Source: Burkholderiales bacterium | Lineage (GTDB): Bacteria; Pseudomonadota; Gammaproteobacteria; Burkholderiales; SG8-39 | Length of the DNA stretch: 35,051 nucleotides | Assembly: GCA_023383795.1 (NCBI GenBank) | Contig: JAHDYJ010000038.1 | Location: 1-35,051 of the forward strand | Direction: 5' to 3' | Shown here: one piece after another, positions 1-7,021 of the stretch | How the letters are laid out: every line of letters begins with the position of its first letter | How positions within the stretch are numbered: the stretch's first letter is position 1 | Position numbers and translations under genes: made by a program | The notes under the pieces: generated by a model | What the model was told of the DNA's origin: nothing | The model's input: only the letters and a program-made list of their open reading frames with translations | Database searches by the model: none

Positions 1-237
1 CGAACAGGAGGGAACCCACCCGGGTTCCCTCCCGTAACCCTCCTTCCGCGGGGGACGGAACGCACGGCGCGTTGATCGATCGATCAGCGGCGGCCGGAGC
101 AGTAGTCCACGCGGCGGAGCGGAACGAACAGGAGGGAACCCACCCGGGTTCCCTCCCGTAACCCTCCTTCCGCGGGGGAACGGAATGCACGGCGCGTTGA
201 TCGATCGATCAGCGGCGGCCGGAGCAGTAGTCCACGC
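1..237. repeat. Tandem duplication of a ~124-bp unit with internal palindromes
   Basis: Copy 1 (1-112) and copy 2 (125-237) are nearly identical, with a period of 124 bp. They differ by one inserted A in a run near position 180 and a C-to-T change nearby. Each copy holds an 11-bp perfect stem with a 4-nt loop (7-32 and 131-156; arms GGAGGGAACCC / GGGTTCCCTCC) and a 14-bp palindrome TGATCGATCGATCA. The hairpins lack a T-tract, so they are not typical intrinsic terminators. The array may continue to the left of the window. No gene is seen in 1-361. Confidence 0.85.
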
Positions 238-370
238 CGCGTGCGGCCGCCCGCGCGAATTCACAATTCTTCACAACTCCGTCAGCTTTTGCGGTCTAAG
301 CTTCAAATCATTCCACCGTCATTTGCGTTGGCGCAACTACAGGCACGAGACGTGCATTAGGATGGGCACG

Positions 371-586
371 ATGGCTGACGACGCATGCCCCTTCGAATGG
401 GCCGAGTACAACCTCCCGGACGAGCTGATCGCCCGGGCGCCGGTGAGCTCGCCCTTCGCGCGGCGTGCAGCGCTCGCCCGCCGGGCGCGCGAGGCCGCCG
501 GTGACGCCGCCCCGCGGCCGGCACTGGGCGGACTGCGCCTGCTCCTGCCGCCCGACTTCGGGCTGACCGGCCTGCCGAAACCCTGA
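371..586 (+). CDS. Small hypothetical protein (71 aa)
   Basis: I do not recognise this protein. The reading frame has strong G/C third-position bias from the ATG at 371 to the TGA at 586, which argues for real coding. An in-frame ATG at 362 is an alternative, but AGGA at 358-361 sits about 9 nt before 371 and favours the later start. A still longer frame starting at 185 would begin inside the tandem repeat and is unlikely. The N-terminus is acidic with aromatics (CPFEWAEYNLPDEL), the middle is Arg/Ala rich, and the C-terminus is Pro/Leu rich. There is no signal peptide or membrane segment. It lies 87 bp upstream of uppP on the same strand. Confidence 0.45.
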   Translation: MADDACPFEWAEYNLPDELIARAPVSSPFARRAALARRAREAAGDAAPRPALGGLRLLLPPDFGLTGLPKP

Positions 587-660
587 CGCGGCCCGTCCGG
601 TTGTCGTCGCGCGACGACGGCCGCGGGCGTCGATCCGGAAGCCCGGTCGGCGGCCCAGGC

Positions 661-666
661 TAGAAT
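661..666 (+). promoter_or_regulatory. Candidate -10 box of a near-leaderless uppP promoter
   Basis: TAGAAT lies 7 nt before the uppP ATG at 674. This is the distance expected between a -10 box and a transcription start, so the mRNA may begin at or next to the start codon. No Shine-Dalgarno is visible before the ATG, which fits. The -35 region is weak. Confidence 0.4.
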
Positions 667-673
667 CGGGCCG

Positions 674-1501
674 ATGGATTTCCTCCTGCTGGCGAAGGCG
701 CTCGCCCTGGGCGTCGTCGAGGGACTCACCGAGTTCCTGCCGATCTCCTCCACCGGCCACCTGATCCTCGCGAGCGACCTGCTCGGGTTCAACGACGAGA
801 AGAGCAAGATCTTCAATATCGTCATCCAGACCGGGGCGATGCTCGCGATCGTCTGGGAGTACCGCGCGAGGTTCGGGCGCGTGCTCGCCTCGCTCGGATC
901 GGAGCCGGCGGCGCGCCGCTTCGTCGGCAACATCGCCATCGCGTTCGTGCCGGCCGCCCTCCTCGGGCTCGCGTTCGGCAGCCACATCAAGGCGGTGCTC
1001 TTCAAGCCGGTGCCGGTCGCCATGGCGTTCATCGTCGGCGCCTTCGTGATCCTGTGGGCCGAGCGGCGCGAGCACCGGGTGACGGTCGAGTCGGTCGACG
1101 ACATGCGGTGGCCCGACGCGCTCAAGGTGGGCTTCGCCCAGGCCTTCGCGCTGATCCCCGGCACCTCGCGCTCGGGCGCGACGATCATCGGCGGGCTGCT
1201 GTTCGGGCTGTCGCGGCGCGCGGCGACCGAGTTCTCGTTCTTCCTCGCGGTGCCCACGCTCGTCGCGGCCGGGGCCTACGACCTCTACGACAACCGGGCG
1301 CTGTTCGACGTGCACGACGTCGGCATGTTCGCGGTCGGCATGACGGCCGCGTTCGTGTCGGCGTTCCTGTGCGTGCGCTGGCTGCTGCGCTACATCGCCT
1401 CGCACGACTTCAGCGTCTTCGCCTGGTACCGGATCGTGTTCGGCGTGATCGTGCTCGTCACCGCCTACACGGGCATCGTCGACTGGACGGTGTCCGGCTG
1501 A
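674..1501 (+). CDS. uppP: Undecaprenyl-diphosphatase (bacitracin resistance protein)
   Basis: This is an integral inner-membrane phosphatase of the BacA/UppP family. It converts undecaprenyl diphosphate to undecaprenyl phosphate, recycling the lipid carrier for peptidoglycan and other surface glycans, and gives bacitracin tolerance. The 275 aa match the usual family length. The N-terminal signature with Glu16, Glu20, Ser25-Ser26 and His29 ([15 protein letters not shown]) is intact, as is the second signature PGTSRSGAT at 162-170 with Arg166. Several hydrophobic helices follow to the C-terminus. The ATG at 674 gives the canonical [10 protein letters not shown] start. A TAGAAT hexamer immediately upstream and the absence of a ribosome-binding site suggest a leaderless transcript. 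Downstream genes look functionally unrelated. Confidence 0.96.
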   Translation: MDFLLLAKALALGVVEGLTEFLPISSTGHLILASDLLGFNDEKSKIFNIVIQTGAMLAIVWEYRARFGRVLASLGSEPAARRFVGNIAIAFVPAALLGLAFGSHIKAVLFKPVPVAMAFIVGAFVILWAERREHRVTVESVDDMRWPDALKVGFAQAFALIPGTSRSGATIIGGLLFGLSRRAATEFSFFLAVPTLVAAGAYDLYDNRALFDVHDVGMFAVGMTAAFVSAFLCVRWLLRYIASHDFSVFAWYRIVFGVIVLVTAYTGIVDWTVSG

Positions 1502-1592
1502 GCGGGGATCCGCCGGCCGAGACGCGGCCGCAAGGCGAGCGTGCGTCAGGCCCGCGGAAGCGGGATCCGGCACACACAGCGTCGCCGAGCGC

Positions 1593-1834
1593 TCAGCGCA
1601 GGCTGTGCGCGTCCTCGTCGAGCCGGTCTTTCGCCGCCGGGGGCGGCGCGCCGGCATCCGGCGCCCACTGCGCATCGGGGTCCGCGTCCGCCTCGATCAC
1701 GAGGTAGGCGCCGTCTTTCTCGGCGCCCGAGCCGAAAGCGGCCCGAGCCGCGTGGCCCAGTCGCCGGCCGGCGCGGCGCCGAGCGCGGCCGCGAGCTGCG
1801 CGCCGCGGTGCGCGGCGCAGCCTTGATCGAGGTC
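1593..1834 (-). pseudogene. Possible frameshifted remnant ORF between uppP and the thioredoxin-CcdA gene
   Basis: Two minus-strand frames each show coding-like G/C third positions for part of this stretch. The upstream part (about 1834-1740) reads DLDQGCAAHRGAQLAAALG and continues to WATRLGP. Shifting frame near 1740 continues as AFGSGAEKDGAYLVIEADAD and an Asp/Ala/Pro-rich tail ending at the TGA at 1593-1595. Neither frame has a convincing start codon; the upstream frame runs back into the divergent neighbour without an ATG. I do not recognise the product. It is either a decayed small gene or a gene with a frame error. This is the only coding-like signal in 1502-1869. Confidence 0.3.
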
Positions 1835-1869
1835 AGAAGCCGCCGCGCCGGGCGCGCGAGAATCGTCGC

Positions 1870-3099
1870 ATGAGCGCGATCGTCGCACTCGTGCGGCTCG
1901 TGCCCCTGCTGGCGCTGCTGGCGGCGCCACCGGCGCGTGCGGCGCTGGTCGACGTGTACTTCTTCTGGGGCATCGGCTGCCCGCACTGCGAGCGTGCGGT
2001 CCCATTCCTGCAGGAGCTCGCGGCGGAACGGTCCGACCTGCGCGTGCACTACCTCGAGGTGACCCGGCAGACCGCGAACCGGACGCTGTTCCTGGAGGTT
2101 GCGTCCCGGATGACGCCCGACGATCAGCGCTTCGGGGTCCCTTACACTGTCGTCGGCGAGCGGGTGTTCGTCGGCTACGACGACGCAGCTTCGCTCGGCG
2201 CGCGGATCCGGGCGGCGATCGACGAGTGTCGGCTGGCAGGCTGCGTGGATCGGGTGCGGCCGCTGTTCGGCCCCGGCGTTCGGCCGGAACCGCCGCGCTT
2301 CGCGCCCGCGCCGCCGGCGGCGGCGCCGGCTGGCGCCATCCCCGCCGTCGCCGGCAGCGTGCGCCTGCCGCTCCTCGGCGAGGTCGGGCTGCGCGAGCTC
2401 TCGCTGCCGGCGCTCACGGTCGTGCTCGCGGCCGCGGACGGCTTCAATCCGTGCGCGATGTGGGTGCTCGTCTTCCTGATCGGACTCGTCGCCGGCATGC
2501 GCGACCGGCGGCGCATGTGGCTGCTCGGCGGCGTCTTCCTGCTCGCCTCGGCCGCCGTCTACTACCTCTTCATGGCGGCCTGGCTGAACGTGCTGCTTCT
2601 CGTCGGCATGATCGTGTGGATCCGCATCGGCATCGGGCTGCTCGCGCTCGCCGGCGGCGGCTACTACCTGCGCGAGTTCTTCGTGAACCCGGAGGGCGTC
2701 TGCAAGGTCACCGCCGGCGAAGGGCGCCGGCGCACGCTCGATCGCCTGCGCGAGCTCGCGCGCATGGATGCGCTGTGGATCGCGCTGGGGGGCATCGTCG
2801 TGCTCGCCCTCGCCGTGAACCTGGTCGAGCTCTTCTGCTCGGCGGGCATCCCGGCCGTCTACACCCAGGTGCTGGCGCTCTCCCCGCTGGCGACGTGGCA
2901 GTACCACGCCTATCTCGCCCTCTACGTCGTCGTGTTCATGCTCGACGACCTCGTCGTGTTCTTCGTGGCGCTGAAGACGCTCGAGGTCACCGGGCTCACC
3001 GCGCGCTACTCGCGCTGGTCGCACCTCGTCGGCGGCGTCGTCCTCGTCGGCATCGGCGCGGCGCTCATCGCGCGGCCGGAATGGCTGATGTGGGGCTGA
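1870..3099 (+). CDS. Secreted thioredoxin-like domain fused to a CcdA/DsbD-type membrane domain
   Basis: This 409-aa protein starts with a signal peptide (residues 1-25, ending ARA). A thioredoxin-fold domain follows with the redox motif CPHC at 37-40 and a cis-Pro-like VPYTVV at about 90-95. After a Pro/Ala linker (about 138-160) there is a multi-span membrane domain from about 178 to the end. Two well-placed cysteines in it, GFNPCAMW (Cys195) and ELFCSAGIP (Cys323), correspond to the pair that carries electrons in CcdA/DsbD. The likely role is moving reducing equivalents across the inner membrane to periplasmic disulfides. The exact substrate cannot be read from sequence. Domain order is the reverse of DsbD, whose thioredoxin domain is C-terminal. 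The gene stands alone, with rlmJ convergent 31 bp downstream. Confidence 0.8.
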   Translation: MSAIVALVRLVPLLALLAAPPARAALVDVYFFWGIGCPHCERAVPFLQELAAERSDLRVHYLEVTRQTANRTLFLEVASRMTPDDQRFGVPYTVVGERVFVGYDDAASLGARIRAAIDECRLAGCVDRVRPLFGPGVRPEPPRFAPAPPAAAPAGAIPAVAGSVRLPLLGEVGLRELSLPALTVVLAAADGFNPCAMWVLVFLIGLVAGMRDRRRMWLLGGVFLLASAAVYYLFMAAWLNVLLLVGMIVWIRIGIGLLALAGGGYYLREFFVNPEGVCKVTAGEGRRRTLDRLRELARMDALWIALGGIVVLALAVNLVELFCSAGIPAVYTQVLALSPLATWQYHAYLALYVVVFMLDDLVVFFVALKTLEVTGLTARYSRWSHLVGGVVLVGIGAALIARPEWLMWG

Positions 3100-3130
3100 C
3101 GGCGCCGCGTGGCGATCGTGCGGCGGTTCG

Positions 3131-3988
3131 CTATTCGGGCACCAGCCAGCGCACCGCGCCCGCGCCGTGGCCGTTCCGCCCGAGCGCGGCGCGCAGCCAG
3201 TCGAGGAGCGGCCCGGCTTCCTCGTCCAGCCGCCACGGCGGATTGACCACGAGCATGCCGCAGCCGTGCATCCAGCCGGCCGGCAGCGCGCCCGCGCCCC
3301 GCTCGGGCGCCACCTCGAGCGCGAGCTGCAGGATCCTGCGGATGCCGGTCTCCGCGACCTCGCGCTCGAAGCGCCGCACGGCCGGCGGCTCCACGATCGG
3401 GTACCACACCGCGTACGTGCCGGTCGCCCAGCGCCGGTGTGCGCCGGCGAGCGCGGCGGCGATTCTGGCGAATTCCCCGGCGCGATCGAAGGCCGAATCG
3501 ATCAGCACCAGGCCACGGTGCTCCGGCGGCGGCAGGAACGCTCCGAGCGCCTCGTAGCCGTCCATTCTGCGCACCTGGACCTGGCGGTCGCCCGCGAAGC
3601 GCTCGGCGAGCTCGGCGAAGTCGGACCGGTTGAGCTCGGTGAGCACCATCCGGTCGCCGGGCCGCAGCATGCGCCGCGCGATGCACGGAGAGCCGGGGTA
3701 GCGGCGCAGCACGCCGTCCGGATTCTCGGCGCGCACCAGCGCGAGGTACTCGGCGAGCGCGGCCGGCGCGTCGGCGCGCTGCCAGACGCGGGCGATGCCG
3801 TGCTCGAACTCGCGCGCTTTCTGCGCCCACGCGTGCTCGAGATCGTACCGGCCGGTCCCGGCGTGGGTGTCGAGATAGCAGAAGGGCTTCTCCTTCCGCG
3901 CGAGCGCCGCCAGCAGCCGCACGAGCAGCGCGTGCTTGAACACGTCGGCGAAGTTGCCGGCGTGGAAGAGATGGCGGTAGGAAAGCAT
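3131..3988 (-). CDS. rlmJ: 23S rRNA (adenine-2030-N6)-methyltransferase RlmJ family
   Basis: RlmJ methylates N6 of A2030 in 23S rRNA using SAM. The 285-aa protein starting at the ATG at 3988 (MLSYRHLFHAGNFADVFKH) aligns from end to end with the E. coli enzyme as I recall it: the N-terminal RHxFHAGNxADVxKH, the SAM-site YLDTHAGTGRYDL, YPGSP, LTELNRSD, GTYAVWYP and the C-terminal VVNPPW and WLVPE are all present. A longer frame to 4102 runs through a heptamer repeat and is rejected. The catalytic motif IV, DPPYE in E. coli, reads DSAFD here (LVLIDSAFDR), so the two prolines are missing. No Shine-Dalgarno is visible, because a GGGTGAT-type repeat occupies its place. Family assignment is firm; full activity is less certain. 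Confidence 0.92.
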   Translation of the reverse strand: MLSYRHLFHAGNFADVFKHALLVRLLAALARKEKPFCYLDTHAGTGRYDLEHAWAQKAREFEHGIARVWQRADAPAALAEYLALVRAENPDGVLRRYPGSPCIARRMLRPGDRMVLTELNRSDFAELAERFAGDRQVQVRRMDGYEALGAFLPPPEHRGLVLIDSAFDRAGEFARIAAALAGAHRRWATGTYAVWYPIVEPPAVRRFEREVAETGIRRILQLALEVAPERGAGALPAGWMHGCGMLVVNPPWRLDEEAGPLLDWLRAALGRNGHGAGAVRWLVPE

Positions 3989-3990
3989 GG

Positions 3991-4132
3991 TGATGGGAAA
4001 TGGGTGATGGGTGATGGGTGGAACCGCCCGGTGCCTGCGTCGAGACGAACTGCGTCCCATACCGCGCGCGGTCGAGCGCCAGCCGCTCGGGTGCGCGCTC
4101 ATCGCCCTTCACTCATCACCCGTCACCCGTCA
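3991..4132. repeat. Inverted pair of degenerate heptamer arrays
   Basis: 3991-4020 is built of GGGTGAT-like heptamers. 4096-4132 holds the same heptamer in the opposite orientation (CATCACCCGTCACCCGTC and degenerate copies). The arrays flank about 75 bp with no recognised gene. The left array lies directly before the rlmJ start codon and the right one runs into the stop codon of the MazG-like gene. Confidence 0.6.
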
Positions 4133-4486
4133 GAGCTTGTCGTACTTCGTCGATCTCCCGCGCGCCTTCTCGACCGGATACTTCGCCGCGTTCAGCGCGA
4201 GCTTCCTCTCGGCCGCGCGCACCGGGTCGATGCCGAGGCGGTCGGCGAGGCGCACGAGGAAGAGGAGCACGTCGGCGATCTCGAGCTCGACTTCGTCGCG
4301 CACCGGAGGCGGCAGCCGCTCGCTCGCCGCGAAGTCCAGCCATTGGAAATGCTCGGTGAGCTCGCCGGCCTCGGCCACCAGCGCCATCACCAGGTTCTTC
4401 GGGTTGTGGAACTGCTCCCAGTCGCGCTCGGCGGCGAATGCCGCGAGCTGCCGGCGCAGCCCGTCCAGGCTGTCCTTGTCGGCCAC
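4130..4486 (-). CDS. MazG-like nucleotide pyrophosphohydrolase (dCTPase/RS21-C6 type)
   Basis: This small (118 aa) all-alpha NTP-PPase hydrolyses a (d)NTP to the monophosphate and pyrophosphate, as house-cleaning of the nucleotide pool. The metal-binding signature is intact: ExxE at Glu39/Glu42 (AEAGELTEHFQW) and ExxD at Glu69/Asp72 (EIADVLLFLVRLADRLGID). The N-terminus (RRQLAAFAAERDWEQFHNPKN) and the C-terminal KLALNAAKYPVEKARG are typical of the single-domain RS21-C6/dCTPase-like group rather than two-domain MazG. The ATG at 4486 follows GGGAGATC, a reasonable ribosome-binding site. The substrate cannot be assigned from sequence. It lies downstream of ggt on the same strand, separated by a vestigial ggt tail. 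Confidence 0.9.
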   Translation of the reverse strand: MADKDSLDGLRRQLAAFAAERDWEQFHNPKNLVMALVAEAGELTEHFQWLDFAASERLPPPVRDEVELEIADVLLFLVRLADRLGIDPVRAAERKLALNAAKYPVEKARGRSTKYDKL

Positions 4487-4498
4487 GTTCGATCTCCC

Positions 4499-4546
4499 TC
4501 AATAGGCGGCCACTGCGCCGTCGCTCGGCGGATCCGCGCCGCCGGT
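4499..4546 (-). pseudogene. Vestigial 3' end of a second gamma-glutamyltransferase gene
   Basis: The minus strand here reads TGGADPPSDGAVAAY-stop. The intact ggt about 110 bp upstream ends GGTDPRSDGGVAAY-stop, so 11 of the last 14 residues match. Many codons differ synonymously, so this is the tail of a diverged paralogue rather than a fresh duplication. Upstream of the match, the frame (EPPCPI) no longer resembles the enzyme. The rest of that gene appears to have been deleted. Confidence 0.6.
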
Positions 4547-4610
4547 AATCGGACAAGGCGGCTCCGCACCCCTGTACGCCCCCGGAAAGTCGGCGGGGCG
4601 GACCCGGCGC

Positions 4611-6209
4611 TCAGTACGCGGCCACACCGCCATCGCTCCGCGGGTCCGTCCCACCCTCGAGAATCCCGTTCGCGTGCCGCACGATTGCGCCGGCGTGGCC
4701 GACGACCTCGTCGAACTCGCCGACCACCTCCACCTCGTGCCCGCGCGCGCGCAGCGCGTCGATCACCGCCGCCGGGAAGCGCGCCTCGAGCTTCAGCGTG
4801 TCGCTCGTCTGGCCCCACGTGCGGCCGAGCAGCCAGCGCGGCGCGCTGATCGCCGCCTGCGGCCCCCAGCCGAACACGATCGCGCGCGTGAAGACCGCGC
4901 TCTGCGTCTGCGGCTGCCCGTCGCCGCCCATGTTGCCGTAGACCATCGTGCGCCCGTCGGCGAGCAGCGCGAGCGCCGGGTTCAGGGTGTGGAAAGGCTT
5001 GCGCCCCGGTGCGAGCGCGTTCAGGGCGCGCGCGTCGAGCGAGAAGCTGCAGCCGCGGTTCTGCCAGTTGATGCCGGTCTTCTCAAGAACGACGCCGCTG
5101 CCGAACTCGTGGTACAGGCTCTGGATGAAGCTCACCGCGCGCCCCTCGCCGTCGATCACGCCCATCCACACCGTGTCGGCGGGGCCGCGGCCCGCGCCCC
5201 ACGGCGCCGCCCGATCCCGGTCGATCGCCGCCGCGAGCGCGCGCACCCGCTCCGGCGCGAGGAGCGACTGCGCATCCACGCTCATGTAGGCCGGGTCGGT
5301 GACGTGGCGGTCGCGCACGCCGAAGGCCTGCTTGACCGCCTCGACGCACAGATGCACGTAATCCGCGCCGGCCGGGTCGACCTCGGCGACGCCGAGCGCG
5401 TCGAGGATGCCGAGGATCAGCAGCGACACCACGCCCTGGGTCGGCGGCGGCATGTTGTGCAGCGTGCCGAGCGAGTGCAAGAGCGCGAGCGGGGTGCGCC
5501 ACTCCGCGCGGTGCCGCTCGAGATCGACGAGCCCGACGGGGCTGCCGGCGGCGGCCAGGTCGGCGGCGATGGCGCGCGCGAGCTCGCCGCGGTAGAAATC
5601 GTCCAGGCCGCGCGCCGCGAGGTGGCGGAACGTCGCCGCGAGACGCGGCTGGCGGAACACCGTGCCGACCGCCGGCACGTCGCCGCCGGGCAGGAACGTC
5701 TGCGCGAAGCCGGGCTGCGGTGCGAGCTCGCCGCGCTTCGCTGCGGTGATCGCCGCCTGGCTGCGCGTGACCGGGACGCCCCGCTCGGCGTACTCGATCG
5801 CATCGCCGAGCAGCCGCGCGAGCGGCAGTCGCCCGCCGAGCTCGCGGCCGTAGGCGAACGCGAGGTCCCAGCCGGAGACGGTCCCGGCGACGGTGTTCGC
5901 GGCGACGCCGCCGCGGAACGGAATCGACTGCGCGATGCGGCGGTCCGCGTACCACTCGCGGGTGGCTGCGGCCGCGGCGGCGCCGCATGCGTCGATCGCG
6001 CGCACCGGCTGTCCGGGCACGTGGATCAGCCAGAAGGCGTCGCCGCCGATCGAGTTCATGTGCGGATAGGCGACCGGGATGGTCGCCGCGGCCGCGATCA
6101 TCGCCTCGACCGCGTTGCCGCCTTCGCGCAGCACGGCGAGCGCGGATTGCGCTGCGGCCGCATGCGGCGCGACCGCCATGCCGCGCATGGCGCGGGCCGA
6201 GTTGATCAT
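4611..6209 (-). CDS. ggt: Gamma-glutamyltransferase family protein (Ntn hydrolase)
   Basis: This is an N-terminal-nucleophile hydrolase of the gamma-glutamyltranspeptidase family. It cleaves gamma-glutamyl bonds of glutathione or related amides after self-processing into two subunits. The protein is 532 aa. The likely autoprocessing and catalytic threonine is Thr346 in GPADTVWMGVIDGEGRAVS, followed by the SFIQSLYHEFGSGV segment. The gly-rich NMGGDGQPQTQ (about 434-444) forms part of the substrate pocket. The N-terminal GMAVAPHAAAAQSALAVLREGGNAVEAMIA is characteristic. No signal peptide is seen, so it is probably cytoplasmic, like YwrD-type members, and may act on other gamma-glutamyl or acyl-amide substrates. 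The ATG at 6209 follows AAGGCGAA, and a TAGAAT -10 candidate lies upstream. Confidence 0.92.
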   Translation of the reverse strand: MINSARAMRGMAVAPHAAAAQSALAVLREGGNAVEAMIAAAATIPVAYPHMNSIGGDAFWLIHVPGQPVRAIDACGAAAAAATREWYADRRIAQSIPFRGGVAANTVAGTVSGWDLAFAYGRELGGRLPLARLLGDAIEYAERGVPVTRSQAAITAAKRGELAPQPGFAQTFLPGGDVPAVGTVFRQPRLAATFRHLAARGLDDFYRGELARAIAADLAAAGSPVGLVDLERHRAEWRTPLALLHSLGTLHNMPPPTQGVVSLLILGILDALGVAEVDPAGADYVHLCVEAVKQAFGVRDRHVTDPAYMSVDAQSLLAPERVRALAAAIDRDRAAPWGAGRGPADTVWMGVIDGEGRAVSFIQSLYHEFGSGVVLEKTGINWQNRGCSFSLDARALNALAPGRKPFHTLNPALALLADGRTMVYGNMGGDGQPQTQSAVFTRAIVFGWGPQAAISAPRWLLGRTWGQTSDTLKLEARFPAAVIDALRARGHEVEVVGEFDEVVGHAGAIVRHANGILEGGTDPRSDGGVAAY

Positions 6210-6242
6210 CAGTTTCGCCTTCTGCCGTGGGCCGAGCCCGCG

Positions 6243-6248
6243 ATTCTA
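6243..6248 (-). promoter_or_regulatory. Candidate -10 box for ggt
   Basis: TAGAAT on the minus strand, about 34 nt before the ggt start, would give a short leader containing the ribosome-binding site. No convincing -35 box is seen. The call rests on the hexamer and its position. Confidence 0.35.
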
Positions 6249-6284
6249 AGGCCCGCGGCGCGAAACGAGCGGGACGCGGAGCGC

Positions 6285-6755
6285 TCAGCCCTGCGTCCAG
6301 GGCAGGCCGGCCACGCGCCACCCGTTCAGCGTGTTGCGGTGGCCGCTCGCGTCCTTGTCGCCCTCGAATCCCTCGAGGATGTTGTAGGACTCGGCATAGC
6401 CGAGTTGCGCCGCGACCGCTGCGGCGTGGTGCGAGCGGTTCCCGCTGCGGCAGAGGAACAGAACCGCGCCGGCCCTCTTGTCCACGGCGAGCTCGAGCTC
6501 CTCGGGAAACCGCGCGTTGCGCACGCCGCCCGGATAAGCGTTCCACTCGATGTGCACCGCGCCGGGCACTCGTCCTACCCAGTCCAGCTCGGCGCGGGTG
6601 CGGACGTCGACGAGCTGCGCCCCTGAAATGCCCCGCCACACGGCGAACGCCTCGCGCGGCGTCAATGCACCACGATAGGGCAGTCCGAACTCGGCCGCAC
6701 GCTGCCGTGCATGCGCGAGGGCCGACTCAATCGATGTGGAGGGCTCTTCGGCCAC
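6285..6755 (-). CDS. Rhodanese-like sulfurtransferase
   Basis: This is a single-domain rhodanese of 156 aa. Rhodaneses move sulfane sulfur through a cysteine persulfide. The active-site loop CRSGNRS (102-108, Cys102 catalytic) is a perfect family signature. It is preceded by the central strand AVLFL and by LVDVRTRAELDWVGRVPGAVHIEW, the CH2A-like motif. A 30-residue N-terminal helix region (STSIESALAHARQRAAEFGLPYRGALTPREAF) precedes the fold. There is no export signal, so a cytoplasmic location is likely. The start is GTG at 6755 and no better ATG exists in frame. The gene is divergent from glnA. Its physiological acceptor is unknown. Confidence 0.92.
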   Translation of the reverse strand: MAEEPSTSIESALAHARQRAAEFGLPYRGALTPREAFAVWRGISGAQLVDVRTRAELDWVGRVPGAVHIEWNAYPGGVRNARFPEELELAVDKRAGAVLFLCRSGNRSHHAAAVAAQLGYAESYNILEGFEGDKDASGHRNTLNGWRVAGLPWTQG

Positions 6756-6832
6756 GAGTGGAGCGCCGTATCGCGTTGTAGTTTATTGATAGGAAAAGTA
6801 ATTGTACGGAGTGGACCGACCGTGCCCCGGTC

Positions 6833-6849
6833 TGCACCACTTTCGTGCA
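6833..6849 (+). promoter_or_regulatory. NtrC binding site 1 (glnA enhancer)
   Basis: TGCACCACTTTCGTGCA matches the 17-bp NtrC palindrome (TGCAC-N7-GTGCA). Its centre is about 129 bp upstream of the predicted glnA start of transcription. Confidence 0.8.
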
Positions 6850-6863
6850 CAATGATGTCGAGC

Positions 6864-6878
6864 GCACCATCCCAGTGC
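6864..6878 (+). promoter_or_regulatory. NtrC binding site 2 (glnA enhancer)
   Basis: GCACCATCCCAGTGC (GCAC-N7-GTGC) is centred exactly 30 bp (about three helical turns) from site 1, and about 99 bp upstream of the predicted start. This resembles the paired enhancer of enteric glnAp2. Confidence 0.8.
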
Positions 6879-6943
6879 GCGACGGGCCGAGCCACTCAGA
6901 TGAAGTCTCTTACGTAACAAGCACATAGACTCGATTGCCAGCG

Positions 6944-6959
6944 TGGCACGCTTCTCGCA
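6944..6959 (+). promoter_or_regulatory. Sigma-54 promoter of glnA
   Basis: TGGCACGCTTCTCGCA matches the -24/-12 consensus TGGCACG-N4-TTGCA with one mismatch. The predicted start near 6970 leaves a 50-nt leader with AGGAGA (7010-7015) before the ATG at 7022. Confidence 0.85.
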
Positions 6960-7021
6960 AACGGGCGCCACGTCTGTTTGGACCCGGGAATCGTCCCGCT
7001 CATTCGCATAGGAGAACAAGC

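Noticed and set aside
4674..6626. 650-codon plus-strand open frame opposite ggt
   Set aside because: Antisense shadow of ggt and the rhodanese gene; composition is typical of high-GC shadows.
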